Part shown: positions 1 through 6,005 of the stretch, in pieces
Layout: the number at the start of each line of letters is the position of its first letter
Numbering within the stretch: position 1 is the first letter of the stretch
Notes under the pieces: generated by a model
The model's input: the letters and a program-made list of their open reading frames with translations, nothing else
Database searches by the model: none
Told to the model about the DNA's origin: nothing
Made by a program: the position numbers and the translations under genes
Source of the DNA: Thermoflexus sp.
GTDB lineage: Bacteria > Chloroflexota > Anaerolineae > Thermoflexales > Thermoflexaceae
Direction: 5' to 3'
Assembly: GCA_017743605.1 (NCBI GenBank)
Contig: JAGHYO010000129.1
Location: 1 to 6,556 of the forward strand
DNA: 6,556 nucleotides

Positions 1-1
1 T

Positions 2-175
2 TCCGTCCTCGCCGAGGGGCTCCGGCCCCAGCGAAAGCCGGTCTGTCACCCCCTGGCAGGATACATCGCCGGCTTCCTGGAGGTCGCCCTGGGGCGCCCG
101 GTCCGCGTTCGGGAGATCGCCTGCGCGGCCGTGGAGGGCGAGACCTGTCAGTTTGTGGCGGAAGCGGAACGGTGA
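2..175 (+). CDS. V4R-domain protein, C-terminal fragment (5' end outside window)
   Basis: Only the last 57 codons are present, ending in TGA. They read SVLAEGLRPQRKPVCHPLAG, then YIAGFLEVALGRPVRVREIA, then CAAVEGETCQFVAEAER. This matches the C-terminal end of the V4R (4-vinyl reductase) fold: a conserved Cys-His before a helix of the type GYxAGFLexxLGRxV, a strand with a first Cys, and the closing pattern G-x-x-x-C-x-F. V4R domains bind small molecules, and the Cys residues often sit in a metal or ligand site. They occur alone, in bacteriochlorophyll-related BchJ proteins, or fused to PAS, HTH or GAF signalling modules. Which architecture applies here cannot be told, because the N-terminal part is missing. 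The next gene starts 20 nt downstream on the same strand, so the two are probably co-transcribed. The family call is fairly sure; the function is unknown. Confidence 0.72.
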   Translation, partial: SVLAEGLRPQRKPVCHPLAGYIAGFLEVALGRPVRVREIACAAVEGETCQFVAEAER

Positions 176-184
176 GCGCGCTTC

Positions 185-189
185 GGAGG
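185..189 (+). promoter_or_regulatory. Ribosome binding site deciding the GNAT start (ATG 196)
   Basis: GGAGG, running into GGAGGGG, lies 6 nt before the ATG at 196. The alternative GTG at 172 overlaps the upstream stop (GTGA) but has no Shine-Dalgarno at a useful distance and would add eight residues outside the GNAT fold. The ATG is therefore preferred. Confidence 0.7.
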
Positions 190-195
190 GGATCG

Positions 196-1038
196 ATGTT
201 CTCGGCGGTGCGCCCTGCCACCCGGGCCGATCGGAGCGCTATCCTGCATCTGGTCCGGGAGCATCGGTGGGCTCAAATGACGCTGGACTGGTGGTCCCTG
301 GAGGAATGGCTGGAAGCCCCGACCGCCTGGGTGGTGGAGCGGATGGGCCGGGTGATCGCCTTCTGGCTGGGCATCCAGGTGGACAGCCCGGTGGCGTGGC
401 TGCGGGTGGCGGCGGTGGCCGACGGCGAGGACGCGCCCCAGCTGTTCCGACAGCTCTGGCCCTCCATGGCCCGGGCCCTGGCGGCCCAGGGGGCAACGGA
501 GGCCGTCGGGATGGCCTATGGGGAATGGCTGGAGTCTGTCTATCCGGCAGCCGGCTTCACCCGCCGCACGGTGGTGATCACCCTGCGGAAGGACGACTGG
601 CGGATCCCGGAGCTCCCGGCCGTCCCCGTTCGCGTCCGTCGGGCGATGCTGGAGGACATCCCACGGATCGCGGCGGTGGATCGCCAGGCCTTCGAGCCCC
701 TCTGGTGGTATGGCCCCACCATCCTGACCCGCGCCTGGCATCAGGTGCCCTACTTCATCATGGCGGAGGCGGAGGGAGAGATCATCGGCTACGCCTTCGC
801 CGACCTCTATGGCATGCACGGACATATCGTCCGCCTGGCGGTCCACCCGGCCCATCAGGGCCGGTCCGTGGGGGCGCGCTTGCTGGCGGAGAGCCTGCGG
901 TATCTGATCGACCTGGGGGCTTATCCCATCACCCTCAACACGCAGGTCGAGAACCGGATCTCCCAGGCCCTCTACCGGCGGTTCGGTTTCCACCCCACCG
1001 GGCAGGAGGTCTCCATCTGGAGTTGCGCGCTCCGGTGA
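196..1038 (+). CDS. Tandem-domain GNAT family N-acetyltransferase
   Basis: This 280-residue protein is about twice the length of a single GNAT domain and appears to hold two. Residues 1-132 begin VRPATRADRSAI, a typical GNAT first strand and helix, and end with a Y-x-x-AGF-x-R segment and a strand (VVITL). No acetyl-CoA pyrophosphate loop is visible in this half, so it looks degenerate. Residues 145-280 restart with VRVRRAMLEDIPRIAAVD and contain the strand VRLAVHP (212-218), the loop Q221-G-R-S224-V-G226-A, then N253, Y260 and RRFGF (261-265), the usual C-terminal GNAT signature. The loop normally reads Q/R-x-x-G-x-G/A, so Ser224 replaces the first glycine. Such enzymes move an acetyl group from acetyl-CoA to an amine; the substrate cannot be inferred. 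The gene follows the V4R gene by 20 nt. It ends 22 nt from the convergent response regulator gene. The family is nearly certain; the two-domain reading is likely. Confidence 0.88.
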   Translation: MFSAVRPATRADRSAILHLVREHRWAQMTLDWWSLEEWLEAPTAWVVERMGRVIAFWLGIQVDSPVAWLRVAAVADGEDAPQLFRQLWPSMARALAAQGATEAVGMAYGEWLESVYPAAGFTRRTVVITLRKDDWRIPELPAVPVRVRRAMLEDIPRIAAVDRQAFEPLWWYGPTILTRAWHQVPYFIMAEAEGEIIGYAFADLYGMHGHIVRLAVHPAHQGRSVGARLLAESLRYLIDLGAYPITLNTQVENRISQALYRRFGFHPTGQEVSIWSCALR

Positions 1039-1042
1039 TTCG

Positions 1043-1070
1043 GAGGGAAGCCCTCGCCGCTTATTCTTCC
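1043..1070 (+). terminator. Possible weak terminator between convergent genes
   Basis: GAGGG (1043-1047) and CCCTC (1051-1055) can form a 5-bp stem with a 3-nt loop just after the GNAT stop codon. A T-rich stretch (TTATTCTT) starts at 1061, five bases after the stem. The stem is short and the U-run is delayed and interrupted, so this is only a candidate. It is the only hairpin I see in the 22 nt between the two convergent stops; on the minus strand it is not followed by T residues. Confidence 0.25.
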
Positions 1071-1711
1071 TTCAGCAGGCCCTTCTGGATCATGTAGCGG
1101 ACCAGATGGGCGCGGGTTCGCAGGCCCAGTTTCTCCATCCCGCGAGCCCGGTAGGTCTCCACGGTTTTGACGCTCAGGCCCAGGCGCTCGGCGATCTCCT
1201 GGTTGGTGTGCCCGATGGCCACCATGCGGAGCACCTGGCGCTCCCGCTCGCTCAGGCTCTCCCATGGCTCCGGGGTCTCCGGGATCTGCGGGGCAGGGAT
1301 CAGATCCTCCAGGAGCGCGCGGGTCATCGCGGGGTGGATGTAGAGGTCGCCCCGCGCCACCGCGCGGATCGCTGTGATCAGCTCCTCATCGGTGGCGCGC
1401 TTGATGATGTAACCGGCGGCGCCCTCGGCCAGGGCCTGCCGCAGGTATGCTTCGTCCTCGTGCATCGTCAGGATCAGCACCCGCGCCTCCGGCACCTGCC
1501 GGCGCAGCAGGGCGAGGGCTTGCAAACCGGGCATGCCCGGCATGGTGAGGTCCAGCAGGATGACGTCCGGGCGGATCGCCTCTGCCTGGCGCAGGGTTTG
1601 CCAGCCATCCTCCGCCTCTCCGACGACCTCGATGTCCGGTTGGGCGCTGAGGAGCAGCCGGAGGCCGGCCCGGAACACAGCGTGGTCGTCCGCGATCAGC
1701 ACCCGGATCAT
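1061..1711 (-). CDS. NarL/FixJ-family response regulator (REC + LuxR-type HTH)
   Basis: This 216-residue DNA-binding response regulator has the family's usual length. The receiver domain (about 1-120) shows the acidic pair D8-D9, the phospho-acceptor D54 in ILLDLTMPGMPG, the switch residue T82 in LILTMHED and K104 in GYIIKRAT. After a proline-rich linker (140-150), the LuxR/GerE helix-turn-helix runs from about 151 to 216: ESLSERERQVLRMVAIGHTN, then EIAERLGLSVKTVETYRARG, then MEKLGLRTRAHLVRYMI. All key residues are intact. Its ATG overlaps the TGA of the histidine kinase gene (ATGA, 1708-1711), and GGAGG (1716-1720, minus strand) precedes it by 4 nt, so the two are translationally coupled and almost certainly cognate. 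Phosphorylation by that kinase would be expected to promote dimerisation and promoter binding. It is the last gene of the minus-strand unit. Target genes are unknown. Confidence 0.95.
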   Translation of the reverse strand: MIRVLIADDHAVFRAGLRLLLSAQPDIEVVGEAEDGWQTLRQAEAIRPDVILLDLTMPGMPGLQALALLRRQVPEARVLILTMHEDEAYLRQALAEGAAGYIIKRATDEELITAIRAVARGDLYIHPAMTRALLEDLIPAPQIPETPEPWESLSERERQVLRMVAIGHTNQEIAERLGLSVKTVETYRARGMEKLGLRTRAHLVRYMIQKGLLKEE

Positions 1712-3132
1712 GAGTCCTCCAGCGGAACGCGGAGATAGATGGTGGTGCCCTGGCCCGGCGCCGATTCGATGGCCAGGGAGCCTCCCACCACCTGGGCCCG
1801 TTCCCCCATCCCATAGATCCCGAGGCGGTTGCCGGGCTCCCCCCGAAGCACGCGATCGACGTCGAAGCCGCAGCCGTCATCCTCCACGATCACGGAGAGC
1901 AGACGGGGGGAGGCCTGGAGGAGGACGCTGATCCGCTGGCAACCGGCGTATTTGGCGGCGTTGGTCAGGGCCTCCTGCACGATGCGGTAGACGGCAGTCT
2001 GGATGGCCGGGGGGATGCGGCGGCCATCCAGGCCGATCACCTGCATCTCCACTTCGATCCCGAAGCGCTCGCGGTAGTCCCGGATGTAGCGCTCCAGGGC
2101 TGCCACCAAGCCCAGATCATCCAGCACCGAGGGCCGCAGCTCGAAAGCCAGGCGCCGCACACGGTTGAGCGTCTCATCGACCAGCCGATACATGTCCTGG
2201 AGCCGGGAGCGCATGGTCTCGGGGTCGAGGGCTTGCTCGATGTTCCGCAGCCCCACGCGCAGCGAGGCCAGGGCCTGCCCGGTCTCGTCGTGCAGCTCCC
2301 GGGCGATCCGCCGGCGCTCCTCCTCCTGCGCCTCAATGATCCGCTGGATATAGAAGGCCCGCATGCGCTCCTGCTGGGCCAGCTCTTCCACCATCGCGTT
2401 GAACGCCTGGGCCAGGGCCCCGATCTCATCCTTGGCCCACACGACCGCCCGGGCGGTGAAATCCCGCCGGGCCACCCGCTCGGTCATCGCCACCAGGCCC
2501 CGGATGGGACGGACGATCAGATGGGTGAGGAACAGGGCGATGCCGATGCTGAGGGCGGACACGGCCACGGTGGTCAGCAGCAACCGCACGGTCAACGCGT
2601 CGACAGCGGCGCGCACCCCTGTGTCCCGCAGCCCCAGGCGTAACACCCCCGCCTGTCCCCGGAAGACCGGGACCGCGATGTCCCAGATCACCCCCTCCGG
2701 CGTGCGCAGCGGCTGGAGATGGTAGGACGCCCCCGGCGGGAGAGGATGCGCCTCGACCAGCCCCACCGGGAACTCCGGCCCGGTCCCGAACGTGTGAGCC
2801 AGGACCTCCCCCTCCGGGGAGAGGGCGAAGGCATAGCGCAGCTCGGGGTTGTGATCCACCGCATCCTGCAACAGCCGCTGAAGCCCCATCAGGTCGTTGA
2901 TCAGGATCAGGTCCGTGCTCCGCGCCGCCAGGTCGCTGGCCATCGCGATCCCCCAGTCCTGGGTGCGGGCGACCAGCACATGGTAGAGGGCGTAGCGGAC
3001 CTGCAGGATGGTGGTGAGGCCGAAGAGCACCGTTCCGCCCAGGACGATGCCCAGGATTTTGGTCCGCACGCTGACCCCGCCCGCGATCTCCCAGAACCGC
3101 TCCCGTGCCTGATGAAGGAAGTGCCATCGCAT
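1708..3132 (-). CDS. Membrane sensor histidine kinase, NarX/DegS-like (HAMP, HisKA_3, HATPase_c)
   Basis: Numbered from the chosen start, the 474-residue protein has a first membrane segment at about 25-46 (KILGIVLGGTVLFGLTTILQ), an extracytoplasmic sensor region of roughly 130 residues that may be a small Cache-like fold, and a second membrane segment at about 183-205. A HAMP domain follows (about 205-256, with the PIRGL motif), then a HisKA_3 dimerisation domain with phospho-acceptor H281 in RRIARELHDETGQAL. The ATPase domain has the N box (EALTNAAKYA, N391), the G1 box DDGCGF and the G2 segment LGIYGMGERA, and ends SAPGQGTTIYLRVPLEDS. The HDxxGQ form marks a NarX/DegS/LiaS-type kinase that often also dephosphorylates its regulator. 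I chose ATG 3132 because GAAGGGAG lies 6 nt upstream; the upstream ATG at 3168 would add 12 polar residues and has no Shine-Dalgarno. The gene overlaps the downstream regulator gene by 4 bp. The signal is unknown. Confidence 0.93.
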   Translation of the reverse strand: MRWHFLHQARERFWEIAGGVSVRTKILGIVLGGTVLFGLTTILQVRYALYHVLVARTQDWGIAMASDLAARSTDLILINDLMGLQRLLQDAVDHNPELRYAFALSPEGEVLAHTFGTGPEFPVGLVEAHPLPPGASYHLQPLRTPEGVIWDIAVPVFRGQAGVLRLGLRDTGVRAAVDALTVRLLLTTVAVSALSIGIALFLTHLIVRPIRGLVAMTERVARRDFTARAVVWAKDEIGALAQAFNAMVEELAQQERMRAFYIQRIIEAQEEERRRIARELHDETGQALASLRVGLRNIEQALDPETMRSRLQDMYRLVDETLNRVRRLAFELRPSVLDDLGLVAALERYIRDYRERFGIEVEMQVIGLDGRRIPPAIQTAVYRIVQEALTNAAKYAGCQRISVLLQASPRLLSVIVEDDGCGFDVDRVLRGEPGNRLGIYGMGERAQVVGGSLAIESAPGQGTTIYLRVPLEDS

Positions 3133-3138
3133 CTTCCA

Positions 3139-3146
3139 CTCCCTTC
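3139..3146 (-). promoter_or_regulatory. Ribosome binding site deciding the histidine kinase start
   Basis: Read on the minus strand this is GAAGGGAG, with a 6-nt spacer to the ATG at 3132-3130. It supports the shorter kinase. The in-frame ATG at 3168 is preceded by CATCCCGCTTCT, which has no anti-16S complementarity. Confidence 0.6.
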
Positions 3147-3174
3147 GGTTTGCCGATGGCTGTTCCATAGAAGC

Positions 3175-3190
3175 GGGATGATCGCATCCT
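3175..3190 (-). other. Small hairpin directly after the ROK kinase stop codon
   Basis: GGATG and CATCC (5-bp stem, 4-nt loop; arms 3176-3180 and 3185-3189) form a perfect stem-loop directly after the TGA of the sugar kinase on the minus strand. A short pyrimidine stretch (CGCTTCT) follows, but no real U-run. It could be an mRNA-end or processing element, or a weak attenuator separating the metabolic genes from the two-component pair. It may equally be chance. Confidence 0.25.
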
Positions 3191-4074
3191 CAACCGGCCA
3201 TCTCCATCGCCAGGGCGAGAGCCCCCAGCAGCCCGGCCCGTTCCCCCAGCGCCGGGGGCAGCACATACGTCTCCAGGTCCCCCTCCAGGGCCGGCGCCGG
3301 GAGATACCGGTTCAGCAGCGCCTGCATCCGCCCTCGGACTCGCGGGAGCAGCCCCGGATGCTGGGCGACGCCCCCGCCGAGGAGGATGCGCTGCGGCGTC
3401 AGGATGCACAGGATGTTCACCAGGCCCAGGGCCAGATACTCCGCCTCCAGCTCCCACGCGGGATGATCCGGTGGCAGGACCTCCGGAGGCTGCCCCCAGC
3501 GGGCCGCCATCGCCGGTCCGGAGGCCAGGCCCTCCAGGCAGTCCCCATGGAACGGACACACCCCGGGGAAGGGGTCCCGCTCCCGGTCATGGGGGATCCG
3601 GATGTGACCCATCTCCGGATGCCATACCCCGTGGAGCATCCGGCCGTGGACGATGGCGCCGCCCCCGATGCCGGTGCCCACCGTCAGATAAACGAAAGTG
3701 TGCAGACCCTGCGCGGCCCCCCAGCGCCCCTCCCCCAGCGCCGCCGCCTGGACGTCGGTCGTCAGGCCGATGGGAACCTCGAAGGCCTCCCGAAAAGGCC
3801 GTAGGAGGTTCACCCCGGACCATCCCGGCTTGGGGGTGGTAGGGATCGTGCCGAAGGTGGGCGACCCGGGATCCAGGTCCAGCGGGCCGAAGGAGCCGAT
3901 CCCGATGGCCTTCAGTGTTTTGGCGAAGGGCCGGAAGAAAGCGATCACCCGGGCCAGGGTTTCCTCCGGGGTCGTGGTCGGGATGCGCAGGGTGGCCTCC
4001 AGGTGATCCGGCCCGGTGCCCACCGCGCAGAGGAATTTGGTGCCGCCGGCCTCCACCGCGCCGTAAAGGGACAT
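3190..4074 (-). CDS. ROK-family sugar kinase, probable zinc-containing fructokinase
   Basis: This 294-residue protein has the usual length of bacterial ROK fructokinases. The N-terminal phosphate-binding strand reads YGAVEAGGTKFLCAVGTG (A9-G10-G11-T12-K13). The hexose-binding and catalytic segment is PIGLTTDVQAAALGEGRWG, with D107 as the expected general base. The second phosphate loop is YLTVGTGIGGGAIVHG (129-144). The ROK sugar/zinc signature includes HPEMGHIRIP (E154, H157) followed by C173, H176 and C179 in GVCPFHGDCLEGLASGP; this H-C-H-C arrangement is the one that holds Zn2+ in Bacillus subtilis YdhR fructokinase. ILLGGGVAQHPGL (near 216-228) is the late ROK glycine loop. The expected reaction is ATP-dependent phosphorylation of fructose to fructose 6-phosphate in the cytosol; glucokinase or another hexokinase activity is possible. 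A GGAGGGG site lies 8 nt before the ATG. The gene sits 57 nt after rpe and 57 nt before the histidine kinase gene. Confidence 0.9.
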   Translation of the reverse strand: MSLYGAVEAGGTKFLCAVGTGPDHLEATLRIPTTTPEETLARVIAFFRPFAKTLKAIGIGSFGPLDLDPGSPTFGTIPTTPKPGWSGVNLLRPFREAFEVPIGLTTDVQAAALGEGRWGAAQGLHTFVYLTVGTGIGGGAIVHGRMLHGVWHPEMGHIRIPHDRERDPFPGVCPFHGDCLEGLASGPAMAARWGQPPEVLPPDHPAWELEAEYLALGLVNILCILTPQRILLGGGVAQHPGLLPRVRGRMQALLNRYLPAPALEGDLETYVLPPALGERAGLLGALALAMEMAG

Positions 4075-4100
4075 CCCGGGGTCCCCTCCGCAGATGGTTT

Positions 4101-4116
4101 CGGAATCCCGGTTCCG
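4101..4116 (-). other. Hairpin in the rpe-ROK intergenic gap
   Basis: CGGAA (4101-4105) and TTCCG (4112-4116) form a 5-bp stem with a 6-nt loop in the 57-nt gap between rpe and the sugar kinase. No U-run follows on the minus strand (AAACCATCTG follows), so it is not an intrinsic terminator. It could be an RNA processing or stability element within the operon transcript, or chance. Confidence 0.2.
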
Positions 4117-4131
4117 GGCCCTGGGCGCTTC

Positions 4132-4818
4132 TCAAGGAAAACGTGGGATGCGGGCGTTTTCGACGGCCTGGCGGAGGCGCCGGAGCGCCGCTTCGGCCCC
4201 GTCAGGGGCCTCGAAGATGGAAGCCCCGGCCACCAGGACCGTGGCCCCTGCTTCCACCAGGTCGGAAGCGTTCTCCGGCCCCACTCCGCCGTCGACCTCC
4301 AGCTCGATGGGTCGGTCGAGGGCGTCGATCATCCGCCGGGCCCGGCGCACCTTCTCCCGCATACGTTCGATGAACGCCTGGCCGCCGAACCCGGGGTTCA
4401 CGGTCATGATCAGCACCTGATCCACGTCCGGCAGGATCTCCTCCAGGGCGCTCAGGGGAGTGGCCGGGTTCAGGGCCACGCCCGCCCGCAGCCCCAGCCT
4501 CCGGATCCCCTGGATCACCCGGTGCAGGTGGGGGCAGGCCTCCACGTGGACGATGAGGCGGTCGGCGCCGGCCTGGGCGAAGGCCTCGAGATACCGCTCC
4601 GGGGCCTCGATCATCAGATGGACGTCGAGGGGCAACGAGGTGATCCGCCGCAGGGCCGCCACGACAGGCATCCCGAAGGTCAGGTTGGGGACAAAGTGGC
4701 CGTCCATTACATCAACGTGGATCCAATCGGCTCCCGCCCGGGCCACCGCCCCAACCTCCCGGGCCAGGCAGCTGAGATCGGCGGAAAGGATGGAGGGCGC
4801 GATCTTCACCTCCCTCAT
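4132..4818 (-). CDS. rpe: Ribulose-phosphate 3-epimerase
   Basis: The 228-residue protein interconverts D-ribulose 5-phosphate and D-xylulose 5-phosphate in the pentose phosphate pathway and is a cytosolic, metal-dependent TIM barrel. All family landmarks are present: KIAPSILSADL at the N-terminus (S9), DWIHVDVMDGHFVPNLTFG with H34 and D36, PLDVHLMI with H67, MTVNPGFGGQAFI (138-150), and ELEVDGGVGPEN with catalytic D176. H34, D36, H67 and D176 are the usual divalent-metal ligands. The ATG at 4818 overlaps the rlmN stop as ATGA and has an ideal AGGAGGT 6 nt upstream. A longer in-frame ORF reaching 4893 adds 25 Pro/Arg-rich residues inside rlmN that are not part of the fold. Length and motifs are complete. 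The gene is translationally coupled to rlmN, and the sugar kinase follows 57 nt downstream, a sensible metabolic neighbour. Confidence 0.97.
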   Translation of the reverse strand: MREVKIAPSILSADLSCLAREVGAVARAGADWIHVDVMDGHFVPNLTFGMPVVAALRRITSLPLDVHLMIEAPERYLEAFAQAGADRLIVHVEACPHLHRVIQGIRRLGLRAGVALNPATPLSALEEILPDVDQVLIMTVNPGFGGQAFIERMREKVRRARRMIDALDRPIELEVDGGVGPENASDLVEAGATVLVAGASIFEAPDGAEAALRRLRQAVENARIPRFP

Positions 4819-5894
4819 GCCTGGACCTCCTGGAGCAGGGGGCGCACGATCCGCGGACGCCGGCCGGCGACTTCGGCCCGGAGCTGGCCGCATCCGGCCG
4901 CCACATCGATCCCCCGGCGCACCCGGACGGTGCAGGGGATCCCGGCCTTCTCCAGGATTCGACAGAAGGCCTCCACCCGTTCACGCGGGGAGGCCTCCCC
5001 AGGAAAGTCCGGGGTGGGGTTCAGGGGGATCAGGTTCACGTGGGCCAGCATCCCCCGGATGCGTTCGACCAGGGCGTGGGCCTGCTCTGGCATGTCGTTG
5101 ACGTCCCGGATCATCACCCACTCAAAGGTCACCCGCCGCTGAGTCTGCTCGATGTAATCCTGCACGGCCGCCATCAGGGCGTTCAGAGGATAGACCCGGT
5201 TGATCGGGACCAGCCGGTCGCGCAGCTCATCCGTAGCGGCGTGCAGAGAGATGGCGAGGTTGATCTGCCAGCCCTCCCGGGCGAACCGCTGGATGCCCGG
5301 GACGATCCCCACAGTGGAGACGGTGATGCGGCGCTGGCCCAGGCCCAGGCCTTCCGGATGGATGAGCAAGCGCAGGGCCTTGGCGGTGTGGGCGTAATTG
5401 GCGAAGGGCTCGCCCATCCCCATGAACACGACGTGGGTCAGCCGCTCGCCGTGGGCGGACAGCCAGCGGGCCACGCGGAGGACCTGCTCCACGATCTCCC
5501 CAGCGGCGAGGTTGCGCAGCAGGCCCATCTGGCCGGTGGCGCAGAAGGGGCAGCCCATGGCGCACCCGGCCTGGGTGGAGACGCAGGCCGTGCGCCGGTC
5601 GGTGTATTCCATCAGGACCGCCTCCACGTTCGCCCCATCCGGCAGGGCGAACAGCCACTTGCGGGTCCATCCATCTTGGGAGACCCGCTCCGCGACAGGC
5701 TGGAGGGCTGAGAGGGTGAAAGCGTCCGCTAGGCGCTCCCGCAGCGCCTTCGGCAGGTCCGTCATGGCCTCAAAGTCCGTCGCGCCGCGCCGGTAGACCC
5801 AATGCCAGATCTGGCGCGCCCGATAGGAGGGCTCACCCCACGTGACCAGCGTTTCCGCGAGCTCTTCCAGGCAGAGATCGAGCAGGAACCGCAT
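4815..5894 (-). CDS. rlmN: Dual-specificity 23S rRNA/tRNA adenine-C2 methyltransferase RlmN
   Basis: This 359-residue radical-SAM enzyme is expected to methylate C2 of A2503 in 23S rRNA and of A37 in some tRNAs. The N-terminal accessory domain begins RFLLDLCLEELAETLVTWGE, then RARQIWHWVYRRGATDFEAM. The [4Fe-4S] ligands are C111, C115 and C118 in GCAMGCPFCATG. E91 and C104 lie 20 and 7 residues before the first cluster Cys, matching E105 and C118 of the E. coli enzyme. GMGEP (159-163) is the SAM-contacting loop, and C335 in VAAGCGQL corresponds to the methyl-carrying Cys355. All catalytic residues are intact. I chose ATG 5894: AGGTG lies 7 nt upstream, and family members begin at this point. 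The in-frame ATG at 5930 overlaps the predicted -10 box, so it would not be in the transcript; longer readings to 6440 run through intergenic DNA and an opposing gene. It is the first gene of the minus-strand unit. Confidence 0.96.
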   Translation of the reverse strand: MRFLLDLCLEELAETLVTWGEPSYRARQIWHWVYRRGATDFEAMTDLPKALRERLADAFTLSALQPVAERVSQDGWTRKWLFALPDGANVEAVLMEYTDRRTACVSTQAGCAMGCPFCATGQMGLLRNLAAGEIVEQVLRVARWLSAHGERLTHVVFMGMGEPFANYAHTAKALRLLIHPEGLGLGQRRITVSTVGIVPGIQRFAREGWQINLAISLHAATDELRDRLVPINRVYPLNALMAAVQDYIEQTQRRVTFEWVMIRDVNDMPEQAHALVERIRGMLAHVNLIPLNPTPDFPGEASPRERVEAFCRILEKAGIPCTVRVRRGIDVAAGCGQLRAEVAGRRPRIVRPLLQEVQA

Positions 5895-5901
5895 CTGCCT
5901 G

Positions 5902-5906
5902 CACCT
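5902..5906 (-). promoter_or_regulatory. Ribosome binding site deciding the rlmN start
   Basis: On the minus strand this reads AGGTG, 7 nt before the ATG at 5894-5892. No comparable site stands before the upstream in-frame ATG at 5930. Confidence 0.5.
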
Positions 5907-5928
5907 GTGGGAATATCCCTCTTGATTC

Positions 5929-5957
5929 ATCCTAACCAGGGGGGTCCAGTAGGGCAA
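5929..5957 (-). promoter_or_regulatory. Candidate sigma-70-type promoter for the rlmN unit
   Basis: On the minus strand TTGCCC (5957-5952, 4 of 6 to TTGACA) and TAGGAT (5934-5929, 4 of 6 to TATAAT) are separated by exactly 17 nt. The start of transcription would fall near 5922, giving a leader of about 28 nt that contains the AGGTG ribosome site. Position, spacing and orientation are all right for driving rlmN and the genes behind it. It is a prediction from sequence only. Confidence 0.5.
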
Positions 5958-6005
5958 ATTCGATATGCGTGCGAAGGACCGTTCACGAATGAAAATTGGG
6001 GACGG

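Noticed and set aside
148..1097. Long open frames on both strands over the GNAT gene (minus 148-993, plus 153-1097)
   Set aside because: Their translations are low-complexity Gly/Pro/Arg/His-rich with no domain pattern; they arise because high GC removes stop codons in other frames of a real gene.
2426..3559. 377-codon minus-strand frame spanning the histidine kinase and ROK kinase genes
   Set aside because: It is out of frame with both, Gly/Pro/Arg-rich and without recognisable motifs, while both overlapped genes have complete family signatures.
2719..3804. 361-codon plus-strand frame opposite the histidine kinase and ROK kinase genes
   Set aside because: Composition is Pro/Gln/Arg/His-rich, typical of antisense readings of GC-rich genes; no ribosome site or domain supports it.
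4819..4893. 25-codon N-terminal extension of rpe
   Set aside because: It lies inside rlmN, is Pro/Arg/Ala-rich, and the ideal AGGAGGT site points to ATG 4818, where the family N-terminus begins.
4003..5142. 379-codon plus-strand frame opposite rpe and rlmN
   Set aside because: Antisense shadow of two well-identified enzymes; the translation shows no known fold and changes to Ser/Arg-rich noise at its end.
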